DNA from: Rhodococcus jostii NBRC 16295
Lineage (GTDB): Bacteria > Actinomycetota > Actinomycetes > Mycobacteriales > Mycobacteriaceae
Direction: 5' to 3'
Assembly: GCF_001894825.1 (NCBI RefSeq)
Contig: NZ_BCWY01000013.1
Span: forward strand, 88,950 to 152,949
DNA: 64,000 nt
Shown here: one piece after another, positions 29,842 through 38,035 of the stretch
Layout of the letters: each line of letters begins with the position of its first letter
Position numbering within the stretch: position 1 is the first letter of the stretch
Notes under the pieces: model-generated
Seen by the model: the letters and a program-made list of their open reading frames with translations, nothing else
What the model was told of the DNA's origin: nothing
Databases searched by the model: none
Program-made: the position numbers and the translations under genes

Positions 29842-31188
29842 TTACCGGACGATGCCGCGCACCGAGGCCGGCAGGTCGCGCTTGCGACGATACGGTCCGA
29901 CGACGGAGGCCCCGAACGGGCGTTGCAGCAGCACCCTGGCGACGTCGCGCACCTCGTCGGTGGTGACGGCGTCGATCTTGGCGAGGGTTTCGGTGATGCT
30001 CCGGTGATTGCCGTAGTTGAGTTCGCTGCGACCGATGCGGTGCATCCGGGAACCCGAATCCTCCAGTCCCAGAACCAGTCCACCCCGCAGGGACCCCTTG
30101 GCGCGGGCGCATTCGGCGTCGGTGATGCCCTCGGCCGCCACGTTCGAGAGCACCTCGCGGATCACGGTGGTGACCTCTCCGAGGTTCTCGGGCTGGCAGC
30201 CGGCGTAGATCGAGAACGCACCCGTGTCGGAGAACGTGTCGATGCCCGAATACACGGAGTACGCCAGGCCGCGGATCTCCCGCACCTCCTGGAAGAGCCG
30301 GGAACTGAGCCCGCCACCGACGGCGGCGTTGAGCACCGACAACGCCCAGCGGTGCGGCTCGTGCCGCCCGAACGCGCGGACCCCGAGCGAGAGGTGGACC
30401 TGTTCGCTGTCCCTGTTGGTGAGGCTGAGCGTCGGTTCCGTGCGCAGTCGCAGGGTCCCGGCGCGGCGCGCCGCCGGTTCGGACGCCGATTCGAGGTGCC
30501 CGGCGAACGCGCGGCGCACCAGTTCGACCGTGGCGTCGTGGTCCACGTTGCCCGCGACGGCCACCACCATCCGCTGCGGCGTGTAGCGCCGCACGTGGAA
30601 GGAATGGAGTTGGGTGCGGGTCATCGATTCGATGGATTCGACGCTGCCGATCACGGGACGTCCCACGGGGTGATCGCCGTAGAGCGCGGTGAGGAACGCG
30701 TCGCCGAGGAGATCTTCCGGGTCGTCGTCGCGCATCGCGATCTCTTCGAGCACCACCTGGCGTTCCACGTCGACGTCCGCGGACCGGCAGCGGCCTCGCA
30801 GCACGACGTCGCTGACCAGGTCGACGGCGAGGGGCAGGTCCTCGTCGAGCACGTGCGCGTAGAAGCAGGTGTGTTCCTTGGACGTGAAGGCATTGAGCTC
30901 GCCGCCGACGCCGTCCATCACCTGCGCGATGTCGAGGGCGCTGCGCGAGGGTGTGGCCTTGAACAGGAGGTGCTCGAGAAAGTGCGCCGCCCCCGCGACG
31001 GTGGGCTGCTCGTCGCGTGATCCGACACCCACCCAGACGCCCACCGACGCGGATCGGACGCCGGGAACGTATTCGGTCACCACCCGGAGCCCGCCGGGGA
31101 GCACGGTGCGCCGGACGCCGGTATCCGGCTCGTGCAGGGTCGGCGCTTGGGTCAGTGCTGCAGTGCGGCTGCGATCGATCTTGGCCAT
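29842..31188 (-). CDS. M16 family zinc peptidase (PepR-like)
   Basis: A 448-residue inverzincin peptidase equivalent to mycobacterial PepR (Rv2782c). The inverted zinc motif HFLEHLLFKAT is near residue 60, with the distal glutamate in the helix around KEHTCFYAHVLDEDL. The second half is the non-catalytic M16 domain, with the R/Y-type loop around VYSGIDTFSDTG. In mycobacteria it directly follows pnp; here about 19 kb of other genes lie between. It probably degrades peptides in the cytoplasm. Confidence 0.92.
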   Translation of the reverse strand: MAKIDRSRTAALTQAPTLHEPDTGVRRTVLPGGLRVVTEYVPGVRSASVGVWVGVGSRDEQPTVAGAAHFLEHLLFKATPSRSALDIAQVMDGVGGELNAFTSKEHTCFYAHVLDEDLPLAVDLVSDVVLRGRCRSADVDVERQVVLEEIAMRDDDPEDLLGDAFLTALYGDHPVGRPVIGSVESIESMTRTQLHSFHVRRYTPQRMVVAVAGNVDHDATVELVRRAFAGHLESASEPAARRAGTLRLRTEPTLSLTNRDSEQVHLSLGVRAFGRHEPHRWALSVLNAAVGGGLSSRLFQEVREIRGLAYSVYSGIDTFSDTGAFSIYAGCQPENLGEVTTVIREVLSNVAAEGITDAECARAKGSLRGGLVLGLEDSGSRMHRIGRSELNYGNHRSITETLAKIDAVTTDEVRDVARVLLQRPFGASVVGPYRRKRDLPASVRGIVR

Positions 31189-31293
31189 GTAGTGGTTCAG
31201 CAGTCCTCGGAGGCTGGGCGTCGTCGAACGGCAAACTTTACACGCGGCACGCGACCGGCATTCAACAGCCTCGACGATGCGGTTCCGGGCCGA

Positions 31294-31971
31294 TCAGAGC
31301 CGTCCGCGGGCAGTGTCGGACCGCAGATCGGTTGCCGCCAGCACCGCGATGCGCTCGGTGCGCTGCCCCGGCCGGATCATGTCCCGGTCTTCCAGCATCC
31401 GCGTGCGGGACGAGAGCGCGGGACCGAACGGCACGCTCTCCGTCGCGACCACGTCCACCCGCAGCCCCCGTTCCTCGAGCATCGTCCTCGTCTTGTCCAC
31501 CCCGTTGAGCGTCGACTGGACGAGCAGCAGGGTGCCGCCGGGAGCGAGGAGGTCGGGGGTCTCGCCGCAGATCCGGTCGAGCACTGCGCGCCCGTCCACG
31601 CCGGCGTCCCACGCCCGGGCGAGAACCCGGCCGGGTCGGCCGTCGTCCGTCGCCGGTGTGTAGGGCGGGTTCGCCACGATCACGTCGAAGCGGAGAGTCC
31701 GGACGGAATCCACGAGGTCGCCCCGGACGACCCGGATCGTCCGGCGGTTCAGTTTGGCGTTGAGCCAGGTGCTGAGCGCGGCCCGGCGCGACACGTCGAC
31801 CGCGGTGACCCAGCCGGCTCCGGCCGCACACGCCTGCACGCTCAACGCCCCTGTACCGCAACACAGATCGAGCACGCGGGTGCCCGGCCCCAGATCACGG
31901 GCGGCCAGCACCTCGGCGAGCAGCCAGGTGTCACGTTGGGGGCGATACACCCCCGGTAGACGGAAAAGCAT
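31294..31971 (-). CDS. HemK-like class I SAM methyltransferase
   Basis: A 225-residue methyltransferase with SAM motif I VLDLCCGTGALSVQAC near residue 38 and the NPPY tetrad in VIVANPPYTPATDDGRPG near residue 105. NPPY indicates methylation of an amide or amino nitrogen, as in PrmC/HemK. It lacks the N-terminal substrate-binding domain of PrmC, so it is a short paralogue rather than the release-factor enzyme itself. ATG at 31971 begins MLFRLPGVYRPQRDT, as in related proteins. Confidence 0.83.
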   Translation of the reverse strand: MLFRLPGVYRPQRDTWLLAEVLAARDLGPGTRVLDLCCGTGALSVQACAAGAGWVTAVDVSRRAALSTWLNAKLNRRTIRVVRGDLVDSVRTLRFDVIVANPPYTPATDDGRPGRVLARAWDAGVDGRAVLDRICGETPDLLAPGGTLLLVQSTLNGVDKTRTMLEERGLRVDVVATESVPFGPALSSRTRMLEDRDMIRPGQRTERIAVLAATDLRSDTARGRL

Positions 31972-32110
31972 GATCGGCTCCCTCCCCCGCCGTTCCCTCC
32001 AAGCGTGGCCAGTACCCCGAGTTACATGCAACTCGACACGGGCCAATTCACGCGCTGTTCACCTCGGAGCACGTCCGAACCGCGCCTGCGCCGGAAGCGG
32101 GAATTCTTCC

Positions 32111-33364
32111 CTACCGGACAGGCATCGGCGGTGCGTCGTCAGGCGCGAGTTGAGCACCGATCTTCCGGAACAGCGCGTCGGCCGCATTCTTGTATGCGCC
32201 CGTGTCGTCGAAGGCCGCCGGATCGTAGGTGACGGCCACCGCGATGGCGATCTTCCGGGACGGCAGGTAGGCCTCGGCGGCCGCGTAACCGCTGAACAGT
32301 GGGTTCTGCATCAACCAGTCACCGACGACGGGCTGTCCGAGTCCGTAACTGTAGTCGTCCGACTGCGGAAAACAGGTGGTGCAGCCGGGCAGGGCGGTTG
32401 TCTTGCCGCGCAGATCCGTCGTCACCATGGTGTCGTACGACTCGGGCGACAGGAGTTCGCCGGTGCCGATCGCTATCGCGGTGTCGTGGAGGTCGTAGAT
32501 GTTCGTGGTCTGGATCGCGCCGTGCGTGATGGTCCAGGACGGGTTCCAGAACGTGGACTCCTCGTAGAACGGTGTGGCAGGTGGAATCTGCAGTGCCTCG
32601 CGCCGTTCGGACGAGAATGCGTGCAGGGCGGGTTCGGTGATCGCCGGCGTCCCCGGATCCGTGGTGTTGTCGAGACCGAGAGGGCCGAGCACCTTCTCCT
32701 GCAGGAGCGCCGTCATCGGCTGACCGGTGATCTTCTCGAGAGCCAACCCCAGGATCACGTAGTTGGTGTGGGCGTAGTTCCAGTTGGTTCCGGGCTCGTA
32801 GAGGAGCGGCTTGGACGTGCTGTACGCGAGGAGTTCCTCGGGCGTCCAGGTGTGGAACGGGTCTGCGTAGAGCGCGGAATCGAATTCGGTGTTTCCGATG
32901 ACGTAGTCGACGTACCCCGAAGTCATCTGGGCGAGCTGACGGAGCGTCACACGGTCGGCATGCGGGAGGTCGGGCAGCCACGTCGACACCGTGTCGTCGA
33001 GACTCACCTTCTTCTCGTCGACGAGTTGCAGTAGGAGCGTCGAGACGTAGGAGATCGCGACGGCTCCGTTGCGGAAGTGCATGTCGGTGGTCGCGGGCAC
33101 GCCGGCCATCGACTCGCCGAGCGCCTCGGTGACGATCTCCTTGCCGTCCACCGTGACTCGCACGATCACCGCCTTCAGGTGATCCTCCGCCATGGCGTCG
33201 CGCACGATCTTCATCACCGCGTCGGCCTGCGCGGGATCAGCCGACGGCGCCGACGAGCCGTTGCCCGAACCCGAAGACGAACCGGAGGGCGAAGTGTTCG
33301 ACGTGCACGCGGCCAGGAGGGCGAGAACGCACGCCACCAGGAGGATCCGCCGCTTCGGTGCCAT
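32111..33364 (-). CDS. Lipoprotein of beta-lactamase/DD-peptidase fold lacking catalytic residues
   Basis: A 417-residue protein. The signal peptide has lipobox LLAAC (Cys near residue 20) and a Ser/Gly linker to about residue 45. The body is a serine beta-lactamase-like domain. Where active members have FRxGSVTK, this one reads FRNGAVAISY, so the nucleophile Ser and the Lys of SxxK are Ala and Ile. The YxN motif position reads NWNYAHTNYVILG, with His in place of Asn. The fold is intact otherwise (VSLDDTVSTWLPDLPH). It is probably a binding or sensory protein on the outer membrane face. Confidence 0.85.
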   Translation of the reverse strand: MAPKRRILLVACVLALLAACTSNTSPSGSSSGSGNGSSAPSADPAQADAVMKIVRDAMAEDHLKAVIVRVTVDGKEIVTEALGESMAGVPATTDMHFRNGAVAISYVSTLLLQLVDEKKVSLDDTVSTWLPDLPHADRVTLRQLAQMTSGYVDYVIGNTEFDSALYADPFHTWTPEELLAYSTSKPLLYEPGTNWNYAHTNYVILGLALEKITGQPMTALLQEKVLGPLGLDNTTDPGTPAITEPALHAFSSERREALQIPPATPFYEESTFWNPSWTITHGAIQTTNIYDLHDTAIAIGTGELLSPESYDTMVTTDLRGKTTALPGCTTCFPQSDDYSYGLGQPVVGDWLMQNPLFSGYAAAEAYLPSRKIAIAVAVTYDPAAFDDTGAYKNAADALFRKIGAQLAPDDAPPMPVR

Positions 33365-33420
33365 ACCCGAGCTTGGCAGATCCGCGCTGTCCGCGGGAGG
33401 AAACCGCCTGACGGCTCCCG

Positions 33421-33978
33421 TCAGGACTTCTGCTGTCGCAGATAGAGATCGCGGAGCAGTGCCACCTCGGCGCCGTGATGGATGACCTCGCGATTGATGT
33501 GCAACACCAGCGTCGCCATCGGGCGATCTGCGTATTGCCCCTCACTGGGCCCGCACGGCCGGGCGAGGCCGTCGGTTCCCAGGCTCAGCACGCCGTCACA
33601 CCAGGCGTCGTACTGCTCGTCGAGTTGGGCGAGCGCCTGCGCTGCGGTGCCGGCGTACTCGAACGACTGATAGTCGACGGGCGGCCCGCCGAAATGACTG
33701 CCGATCCGCGCGCCGAACACGCCGACGATGATGTGCCCCAGCCGCCAGGCGATGGTCGTGATCGGGGGCGGGTCCGGCTCGGGGAAGGCGAAATCGATGG
33801 TGAAGTCGCCGCTGCCGGCCTGAACCGGGGCCTGCGACCGCCCCCTCGGACGCACACTCCAGCTGTCCGGTGCGGGCTCCCAGAAATACTCGTCGTCGGT
33901 CAGCCCGTCCATCCGGGGACGCAGCTGGTGCTCCCAGTGCCACCTCAGCTGATCGGTGAGTTCCTGTGGCCAGTCCAT
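33421..33978 (-). CDS. DinB-like four-helix metal-binding protein
   Basis: A 185-residue DinB_2-type protein. Landmarks are the N-terminal helix LTDQLRWHWEHQLRPRMDGL, TIAWRLGHIIVGVFGARIGSH and the C-terminal helix LVLHINREVIHHGAEVALL. The histidines in these helices form the usual three-His metal site. Functions in the family include thiol-dependent transferases that use bacillithiol or mycothiol; a mycothiol S-transferase is a reasonable but untested guess. ATG at 33978 is favoured over the longer frame because the extension is not conserved-looking. Confidence 0.82.
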   Translation of the reverse strand: MDWPQELTDQLRWHWEHQLRPRMDGLTDDEYFWEPAPDSWSVRPRGRSQAPVQAGSGDFTIDFAFPEPDPPPITTIAWRLGHIIVGVFGARIGSHFGGPPVDYQSFEYAGTAAQALAQLDEQYDAWCDGVLSLGTDGLARPCGPSEGQYADRPMATLVLHINREVIHHGAEVALLRDLYLRQQKS

Positions 33979-34033
33979 GTCGTGTCTCCCCTCTTCCCGG
34001 CGCGCCGACGAGGACGCGGACCTCTCGCCTCGG

Positions 34034-34624
34034 CTACCGCACCCCGTCGCGGACCCGGGCACCCGGATGATTGGCCCGGATGTTCATCGCCGCCAGCGTG
34101 ACCGTCCGGTCGATCCGCCGGAGCCTCGTTTCCGGCTTCTTCGCCGACGCTATCCATTCGAGGATCAATCGTGTCGAAGACGGCGGAAACTTCTCGAAGT
34201 TCGTGCGTGCAGACTCGTTTCGGTCGAACGCGGCCTGCAGATCGTCGGGGACGACCGCGCTGTCTCCGTTCGCCGTGTTCTCCCAGGTCCCCTTGGCCTT
34301 GGCCAACTCGATGGCGGCGAACCCGTGTTCCGTCATCAATCCCTGCTCGATCATGCTCGCCGCACGCTGCCGGTTCACCGTGCTCCAGGAACTCCGCACG
34401 ACGCGGGGCGTGAAGCGCAGTTGCGAGCTGTCGGCATCACGTGAGCGATGCACGCCGTCGATCCATCCGAAGCACAGTGCCTGTTCGATCGCCTCGTGAT
34501 AGCGCACGCTCGGCGTACCGCTGTTCTTGTGGTGGATGACCAGCCAGATCTCGTTCTCGGATCGGCAATTCTCCGCCAGCCATGCACGCCACTCCGCGCT
34601 CGTGCGAGCCACGACGGTGTTCAT
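34034..34624 (-). CDS. YdeI/OmdA family protein
   Basis: A 196-residue YdeI-family protein (bacteriocin-protection type). Landmarks are SENEIWLVIHHKNSG, YHEAIEQALCFGWIDG near residue 45 and the helical C-terminus FEKFPPSSTRLILEWIASAK. No enzymatic residues can be assigned. The start ATG is one base after the stop of the VOC gene, so the two form an operon with the divergent WYL regulator as probable controller. Confidence 0.86.
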   Translation of the reverse strand: MNTVVARTSAEWRAWLAENCRSENEIWLVIHHKNSGTPSVRYHEAIEQALCFGWIDGVHRSRDADSSQLRFTPRVVRSSWSTVNRQRAASMIEQGLMTEHGFAAIELAKAKGTWENTANGDSAVVPDDLQAAFDRNESARTNFEKFPPSSTRLILEWIASAKKPETRLRRIDRTVTLAAMNIRANHPGARVRDGVR

Positions 34625-34625
34625 C

Positions 34626-35042
34626 TCACGCCCCCGACTTCGACGCGACGATGTCCAGGTAGTGCTGGTTGAACATCACTCCGAGGATGTTGCCGAACGG
34701 GTCGGCCACCGCTGCCGTGACGAACCCCGCACCGCGCTCGACCGGCTTCGCGTGGAGGGTGGCACCCAGGGACAGCAGCCGCTCGACGCTCGCACCGAGA
34801 TCGTCGACGTGCCAATAGGTCATCGTGTTCTCGGCGTCGCGCGACCGACCCGGAGCGGCGAATCGGCTGTCGATGATGCCCAGCTCGTGCTGGTAGTCGC
34901 CGATCCGGAACTCGATGTACGCCGGCGTTCCGTCGACCGAGCGCACGAAATACGGCTCGAGGCCGAGCAGTTCCGTGTACCAGGCCTGGGCGGCGATGAG
35001 GTCGTCTGCGTAAAAGGTGACGGTGGTGAGTCCTCGCAACAT
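34626..35042 (-). CDS. VOC (glyoxalase/bleomycin-resistance) superfamily protein
   Basis: A 138-residue single VOC module with the paired beta-alpha-beta-beta-beta units: GLTTVTFYADDLIAAQAWYT and MTYWHVDDLGASVERLLSLG, then VADPFGNILGVMF. Metal ligand positions are only partly filled, with the usual terminal Glu replaced by the GVMF context, so it may be a binding protein rather than an enzyme. It is the first gene after the WYL regulator's divergent promoter and is followed at once by the YdeI gene. Confidence 0.82.
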   Translation of the reverse strand: MLRGLTTVTFYADDLIAAQAWYTELLGLEPYFVRSVDGTPAYIEFRIGDYQHELGIIDSRFAAPGRSRDAENTMTYWHVDDLGASVERLLSLGATLHAKPVERGAGFVTAAVADPFGNILGVMFNQHYLDIVASKSGA

Positions 35043-35093
35043 GGGGTGTTCCTCTCCTCGGTCGGTGACAACACTCATCTTCCGACTCAAAGC

Positions 35094-35108
35094 GCTCACC
35101 AAGTGAGC
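35094..35108. promoter_or_regulatory. Inverted repeat between VOC-YdeI and WYL regulator genes
   Basis: GCTCAC and GTGAGC are exact inverted repeats with a 3-base spacer. The site lies 23 bases upstream of the WYL-regulator start and 51 bases from the divergent VOC gene start. It is a plausible operator for the WYL protein; the arms are short, so chance cannot be excluded. Confidence 0.5.
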
Positions 35109-35131
35109 ACTTTCCGAGGGAAACTGAAATC

Positions 35132-36085
35132 ATGCGCGCAGACCGACTCGTCGCCACCCTCCTGCTGATGCAGTCCCGCGGTCGGGTGACCGCCGCCGAA
35201 TTGGCGTACGAGCTCGCGGTGTCGGTCGCCACCGCGCGCCGCGACCTGGAGGCGCTGTCGGCAGCGGGCATCCCCGTCTACCCGCAATCGGGACGCGGCG
35301 GCGGGTGGTCGCTCGTCGGGGGCGCTCGCACCGACCTCAGCGGCCTGTCGGCGACCGAGGCGCAGGCCCTGTTTCTTCTCGTCGGCCCGGCAGCCGCGGT
35401 CTCGGGCGAGGCGAAAGCGGCGCTGCGCAAGCTCGTGCGGGCACTGCCGCAGACGTTCCGCGCCGACGCCGAGGCAGCCGCCGGCGCCACGATGATCGAT
35501 TCCACCCGGTGGGGCGAACGCGACCGTCCACGGCCCCACATGGTCGAACTTCTACAAGCCGCCGTGGTCCGGCGCCGCAAAGTCCGCCTGACGTACACCA
35601 ACAGCGCGAGGGAGCGTTCCGAGCGACTGGTCGACCCTTGGGGCCTCGTCGACAAGGACGACATCTGGTATCTGCTCGCCGGGACCGAACGTGGGCAGCG
35701 AACCTTCCGAGTCGACCGAATCGTCGGCGCCGAGCCGACGGAACTGCCCGCCGAGCGCCCGGACGACTTCACCCTCGCCGCGGCGTGGGAAGAGGTGGTC
35801 GATCAGATGGAGCAGCGGCGTGGGGCGACCCGGGCGACCGTGCTCATCGAGAGCAGGTTCGTACCGATCCTGCGGGACCACTTCGGGCGCCACTGCCACG
35901 CGGACGGTGAGGAACACGACGGCCGCACCCGGGTCCGCCTCGCGGCACCGACCGCGTTGGACATCGCCCGGAACCTCGCCGGCTGGGGTGCCCTGGTCGA
36001 GGTGCTCGAACCGCGGTCGGTCCGCGCCGAACTCGCCCGGATCGGATCCGAACTCGCCGGCCGCTACGGCGAACCGGGTCGGTGA
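35132..36085 (+). CDS. WYL-domain transcriptional regulator
   Basis: A 317-residue regulator. The N-terminal HTH reads LVATLLLMQSRGRVTAAELA and LAVSVATARRDLEALSAAGI, a DeoR/HTH_11 type, with the wing VYPQSGRGGGWSL. The central WYL domain contains VRLTYTNSARERSERLVDPWG and DIWYLLAGTERGQRTFRVDR near residue 175. WYL domains bind nucleic-acid or small-molecule ligands. It is divergent from the VOC-YdeI pair and shares a palindrome with it. Confidence 0.92.
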   Translation: MRADRLVATLLLMQSRGRVTAAELAYELAVSVATARRDLEALSAAGIPVYPQSGRGGGWSLVGGARTDLSGLSATEAQALFLLVGPAAAVSGEAKAALRKLVRALPQTFRADAEAAAGATMIDSTRWGERDRPRPHMVELLQAAVVRRRKVRLTYTNSARERSERLVDPWGLVDKDDIWYLLAGTERGQRTFRVDRIVGAEPTELPAERPDDFTLAAAWEEVVDQMEQRRGATRATVLIESRFVPILRDHFGRHCHADGEEHDGRTRVRLAAPTALDIARNLAGWGALVEVLEPRSVRAELARIGSELAGRYGEPGR

Positions 36086-36109
36086 ACGCCGCCGGTTCGC
36101 GACGCACCC

Positions 36110-36406
36110 TCAGTCGGTCAGATAACGCTCGACCGTCTCGACCTTCGCGTGCAACTGATCGGTGCGACCCGGCCGGATATCTGCCTTGAGTACCAGGCTG
36201 ACCCTCGGAAACTGTTCCAGCAGAACGTCGGTGGCACGCTTCACGACGGCCATCACCTCGTCCCAGTCACCCTCGACAGTCGTGAACATCGACGTGGTCT
36301 CGTTGGGCAATCCGGATTCGCGCACCACGCGGACGGCCGCGGCGACGGCGCCACCGACGCTGTCGGAGTCACCACCCATCGGGCTGACACTGAATGCCAC
36401 CAGCAT
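36110..36406 (-). CDS. MTH1187/YkoF-type thiamine-binding protein
   Basis: A 98-residue protein of the MTH1187 family, ferredoxin-like thiamine-binding domains. Landmarks are LVAFSVSPMGG at the start, ETTSMFTTVEGDWDEVMAVV in the middle and VSLVLKADIRPGRTDQ. ATG at 36406 is preceded by GGAAGGAG at good spacing, and the upstream frame looks non-coding. It is a stand-alone gene with no thiamine genes nearby. Confidence 0.85.
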   Translation of the reverse strand: MLVAFSVSPMGGDSDSVGGAVAAAVRVVRESGLPNETTSMFTTVEGDWDEVMAVVKRATDVLLEQFPRVSLVLKADIRPGRTDQLHAKVETVERYLTD

Positions 36407-36472
36407 GTTCACTCCTTCCTCATGGGTGCACGAGAACAATCCAGTCCACCCGTCTCCGAGGATTCGAGCATG

Positions 36473-38035
36473 TCATGCCCGGCGGGACCGTCGCGATCGA
36501 GTCGCGGTCGGGTGTGGATCCGATGGGGTGAAGGCCGGTAATTCAGTGTGCAGGGCAGCAAGGGATCGGCCGGCCCGCATGACGGTGCGGTCGGGTCGCA
36601 CGATCGCCGCGGCGGCGTGCCCGCCGGCGAGCCAGCACCCGAGGTCGGAGCCGGGCGGTGCGGACACGACGACGGCGCCTCGACGCTCGATCTCGTACCG
36701 CTGGCCGGCGGAGGGCTCACGCGTGGTCACGAACAAGAACCGCGCGGGCACGGTGTCGTCGAGCCGGCGGCTGTCGCCGTCCGGAACCGGATTCGGACAC
36801 AGGGTGCCGGCCAGGCCCCGTGCCACCGGGTTCCGGTGAACGAAAGCCGACGGATGCAGCGCCGGCGTGGCGCTGTCGGTGACCTTCGCGCTCAACCCCG
36901 GTATCCCCCCGGCAAGCGGAGCGAGGTGCCGTCGCACCACGTTGCCGACGCGACCGCCCTCGGTCATCGCCCAGCCGATCGTGGTCGCGAGTCGGATCAT
37001 GTGGCGAGCGTGCGGTTTCCGTTCCTGCTCGTAGGTGTCGAGGGAGGTGTCGGGAAGGGTTCCGCCCAGGACTCCGGCAAGTTTCCAGGCCAGGTTGCCC
37101 GCGTCGCGCAGCCCGGCCCCCATCCCCTGGCCGACGAACGGGGGTGTCAGGTGCGCAGCGTCGCCGAGCAGGAAGACACGGCGGTCCCGCCACCGGTCGG
37201 CGACCTGCGCTCGGAACGTGTAGTCGGTGACCCGGACGAGTTCGAGGTCGGCATCGGGAAGGCGCCCGGTCCAGGGGTCGAGCAGCGGCCGCAGCGTGTC
37301 GAGGTCCGGGAAGTCCGCCGCGCTCTCGCCGGGTCGGAGCCGGAACTCCCACCGGTAGCGGTTGCTGCCGATCCGCATGTACGTCGCGGCGCGGACCGGG
37401 TCGCAGACCTGGTGAACACCCTCCCACTGATGCAGATCGCTGTCGGTCGCGAGGTCGACGACGAGCCAGCGCTGCTCGAATCCGAGATCCCCCATCCGCG
37501 AACCGATCGACGACCGGACGACGCTGTTCGCACCGTCGCAGCCGAGCACGTACCCGGCGCGGGCGAAGCGGTGTTCGCCCGTGACTCGGTCGGTGAACGC
37601 CACTCGCACACCGTCGCGTTCGTGCACGACGGCGGTGATGTCACTGTCGCCGCGCACGTTCACCCCGTCGTACCGCGCGAGTCCTGAGCGCAGCACCTGC
37701 TCGAAAGCGGGCTGGTCGAACATGTTCGCCTGCGGGAAGCCCTGCACGCTGAACACAGAATCCCGGCGGAACTCGGCGAGCGTCGTCATGTCCCGGTCGA
37801 CGAGTCGCAGACCCCGGGCAGGCCGGGAGATACGGGCGAACTCCTCGGCCAGCCCGAGGCGGGCGACGATGCGGTAGACCTCGTCGTCGAGGTGCACCGC
37901 CCGCGGCTGCGGATAGACCCCGTTCCATCGGTCCAGCACCAGCGTGTCGACGCCGTACTGCGCCAACAGCGTGGCTGCGGTGATTCCGGTGGGTCCGGCA
38001 CCGACGATGACGACCGGGTAACGCTCCTCGATCAT
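36473..38035 (-). CDS. FAD-dependent aromatic monooxygenase (MhpA/PheA-like)
   Basis: A 520-residue class A flavoprotein hydroxylase. It has the FAD motif VVIVGAGPTGITAATLLAQYG at the N-terminus, the DG motif in VLGCDGANSVVRSSIG near residue 165, and the second FAD motif FLLGDAAHLTPPFVGQGM near residue 290. It resembles 3-(3-hydroxyphenyl)propionate hydroxylase. It is the last gene of a four-gene operon; its ATG overlaps the CoA ligase stop as ATGA. It likely hydroxylates the ring before extradiol cleavage. The substrate is not identifiable. Confidence 0.9.
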   Translation of the reverse strand: MIEERYPVVIVGAGPTGITAATLLAQYGVDTLVLDRWNGVYPQPRAVHLDDEVYRIVARLGLAEEFARISRPARGLRLVDRDMTTLAEFRRDSVFSVQGFPQANMFDQPAFEQVLRSGLARYDGVNVRGDSDITAVVHERDGVRVAFTDRVTGEHRFARAGYVLGCDGANSVVRSSIGSRMGDLGFEQRWLVVDLATDSDLHQWEGVHQVCDPVRAATYMRIGSNRYRWEFRLRPGESAADFPDLDTLRPLLDPWTGRLPDADLELVRVTDYTFRAQVADRWRDRRVFLLGDAAHLTPPFVGQGMGAGLRDAGNLAWKLAGVLGGTLPDTSLDTYEQERKPHARHMIRLATTIGWAMTEGGRVGNVVRRHLAPLAGGIPGLSAKVTDSATPALHPSAFVHRNPVARGLAGTLCPNPVPDGDSRRLDDTVPARFLFVTTREPSAGQRYEIERRGAVVVSAPPGSDLGCWLAGGHAAAAIVRPDRTVMRAGRSLAALHTELPAFTPSDPHPTATRSRRSRRA

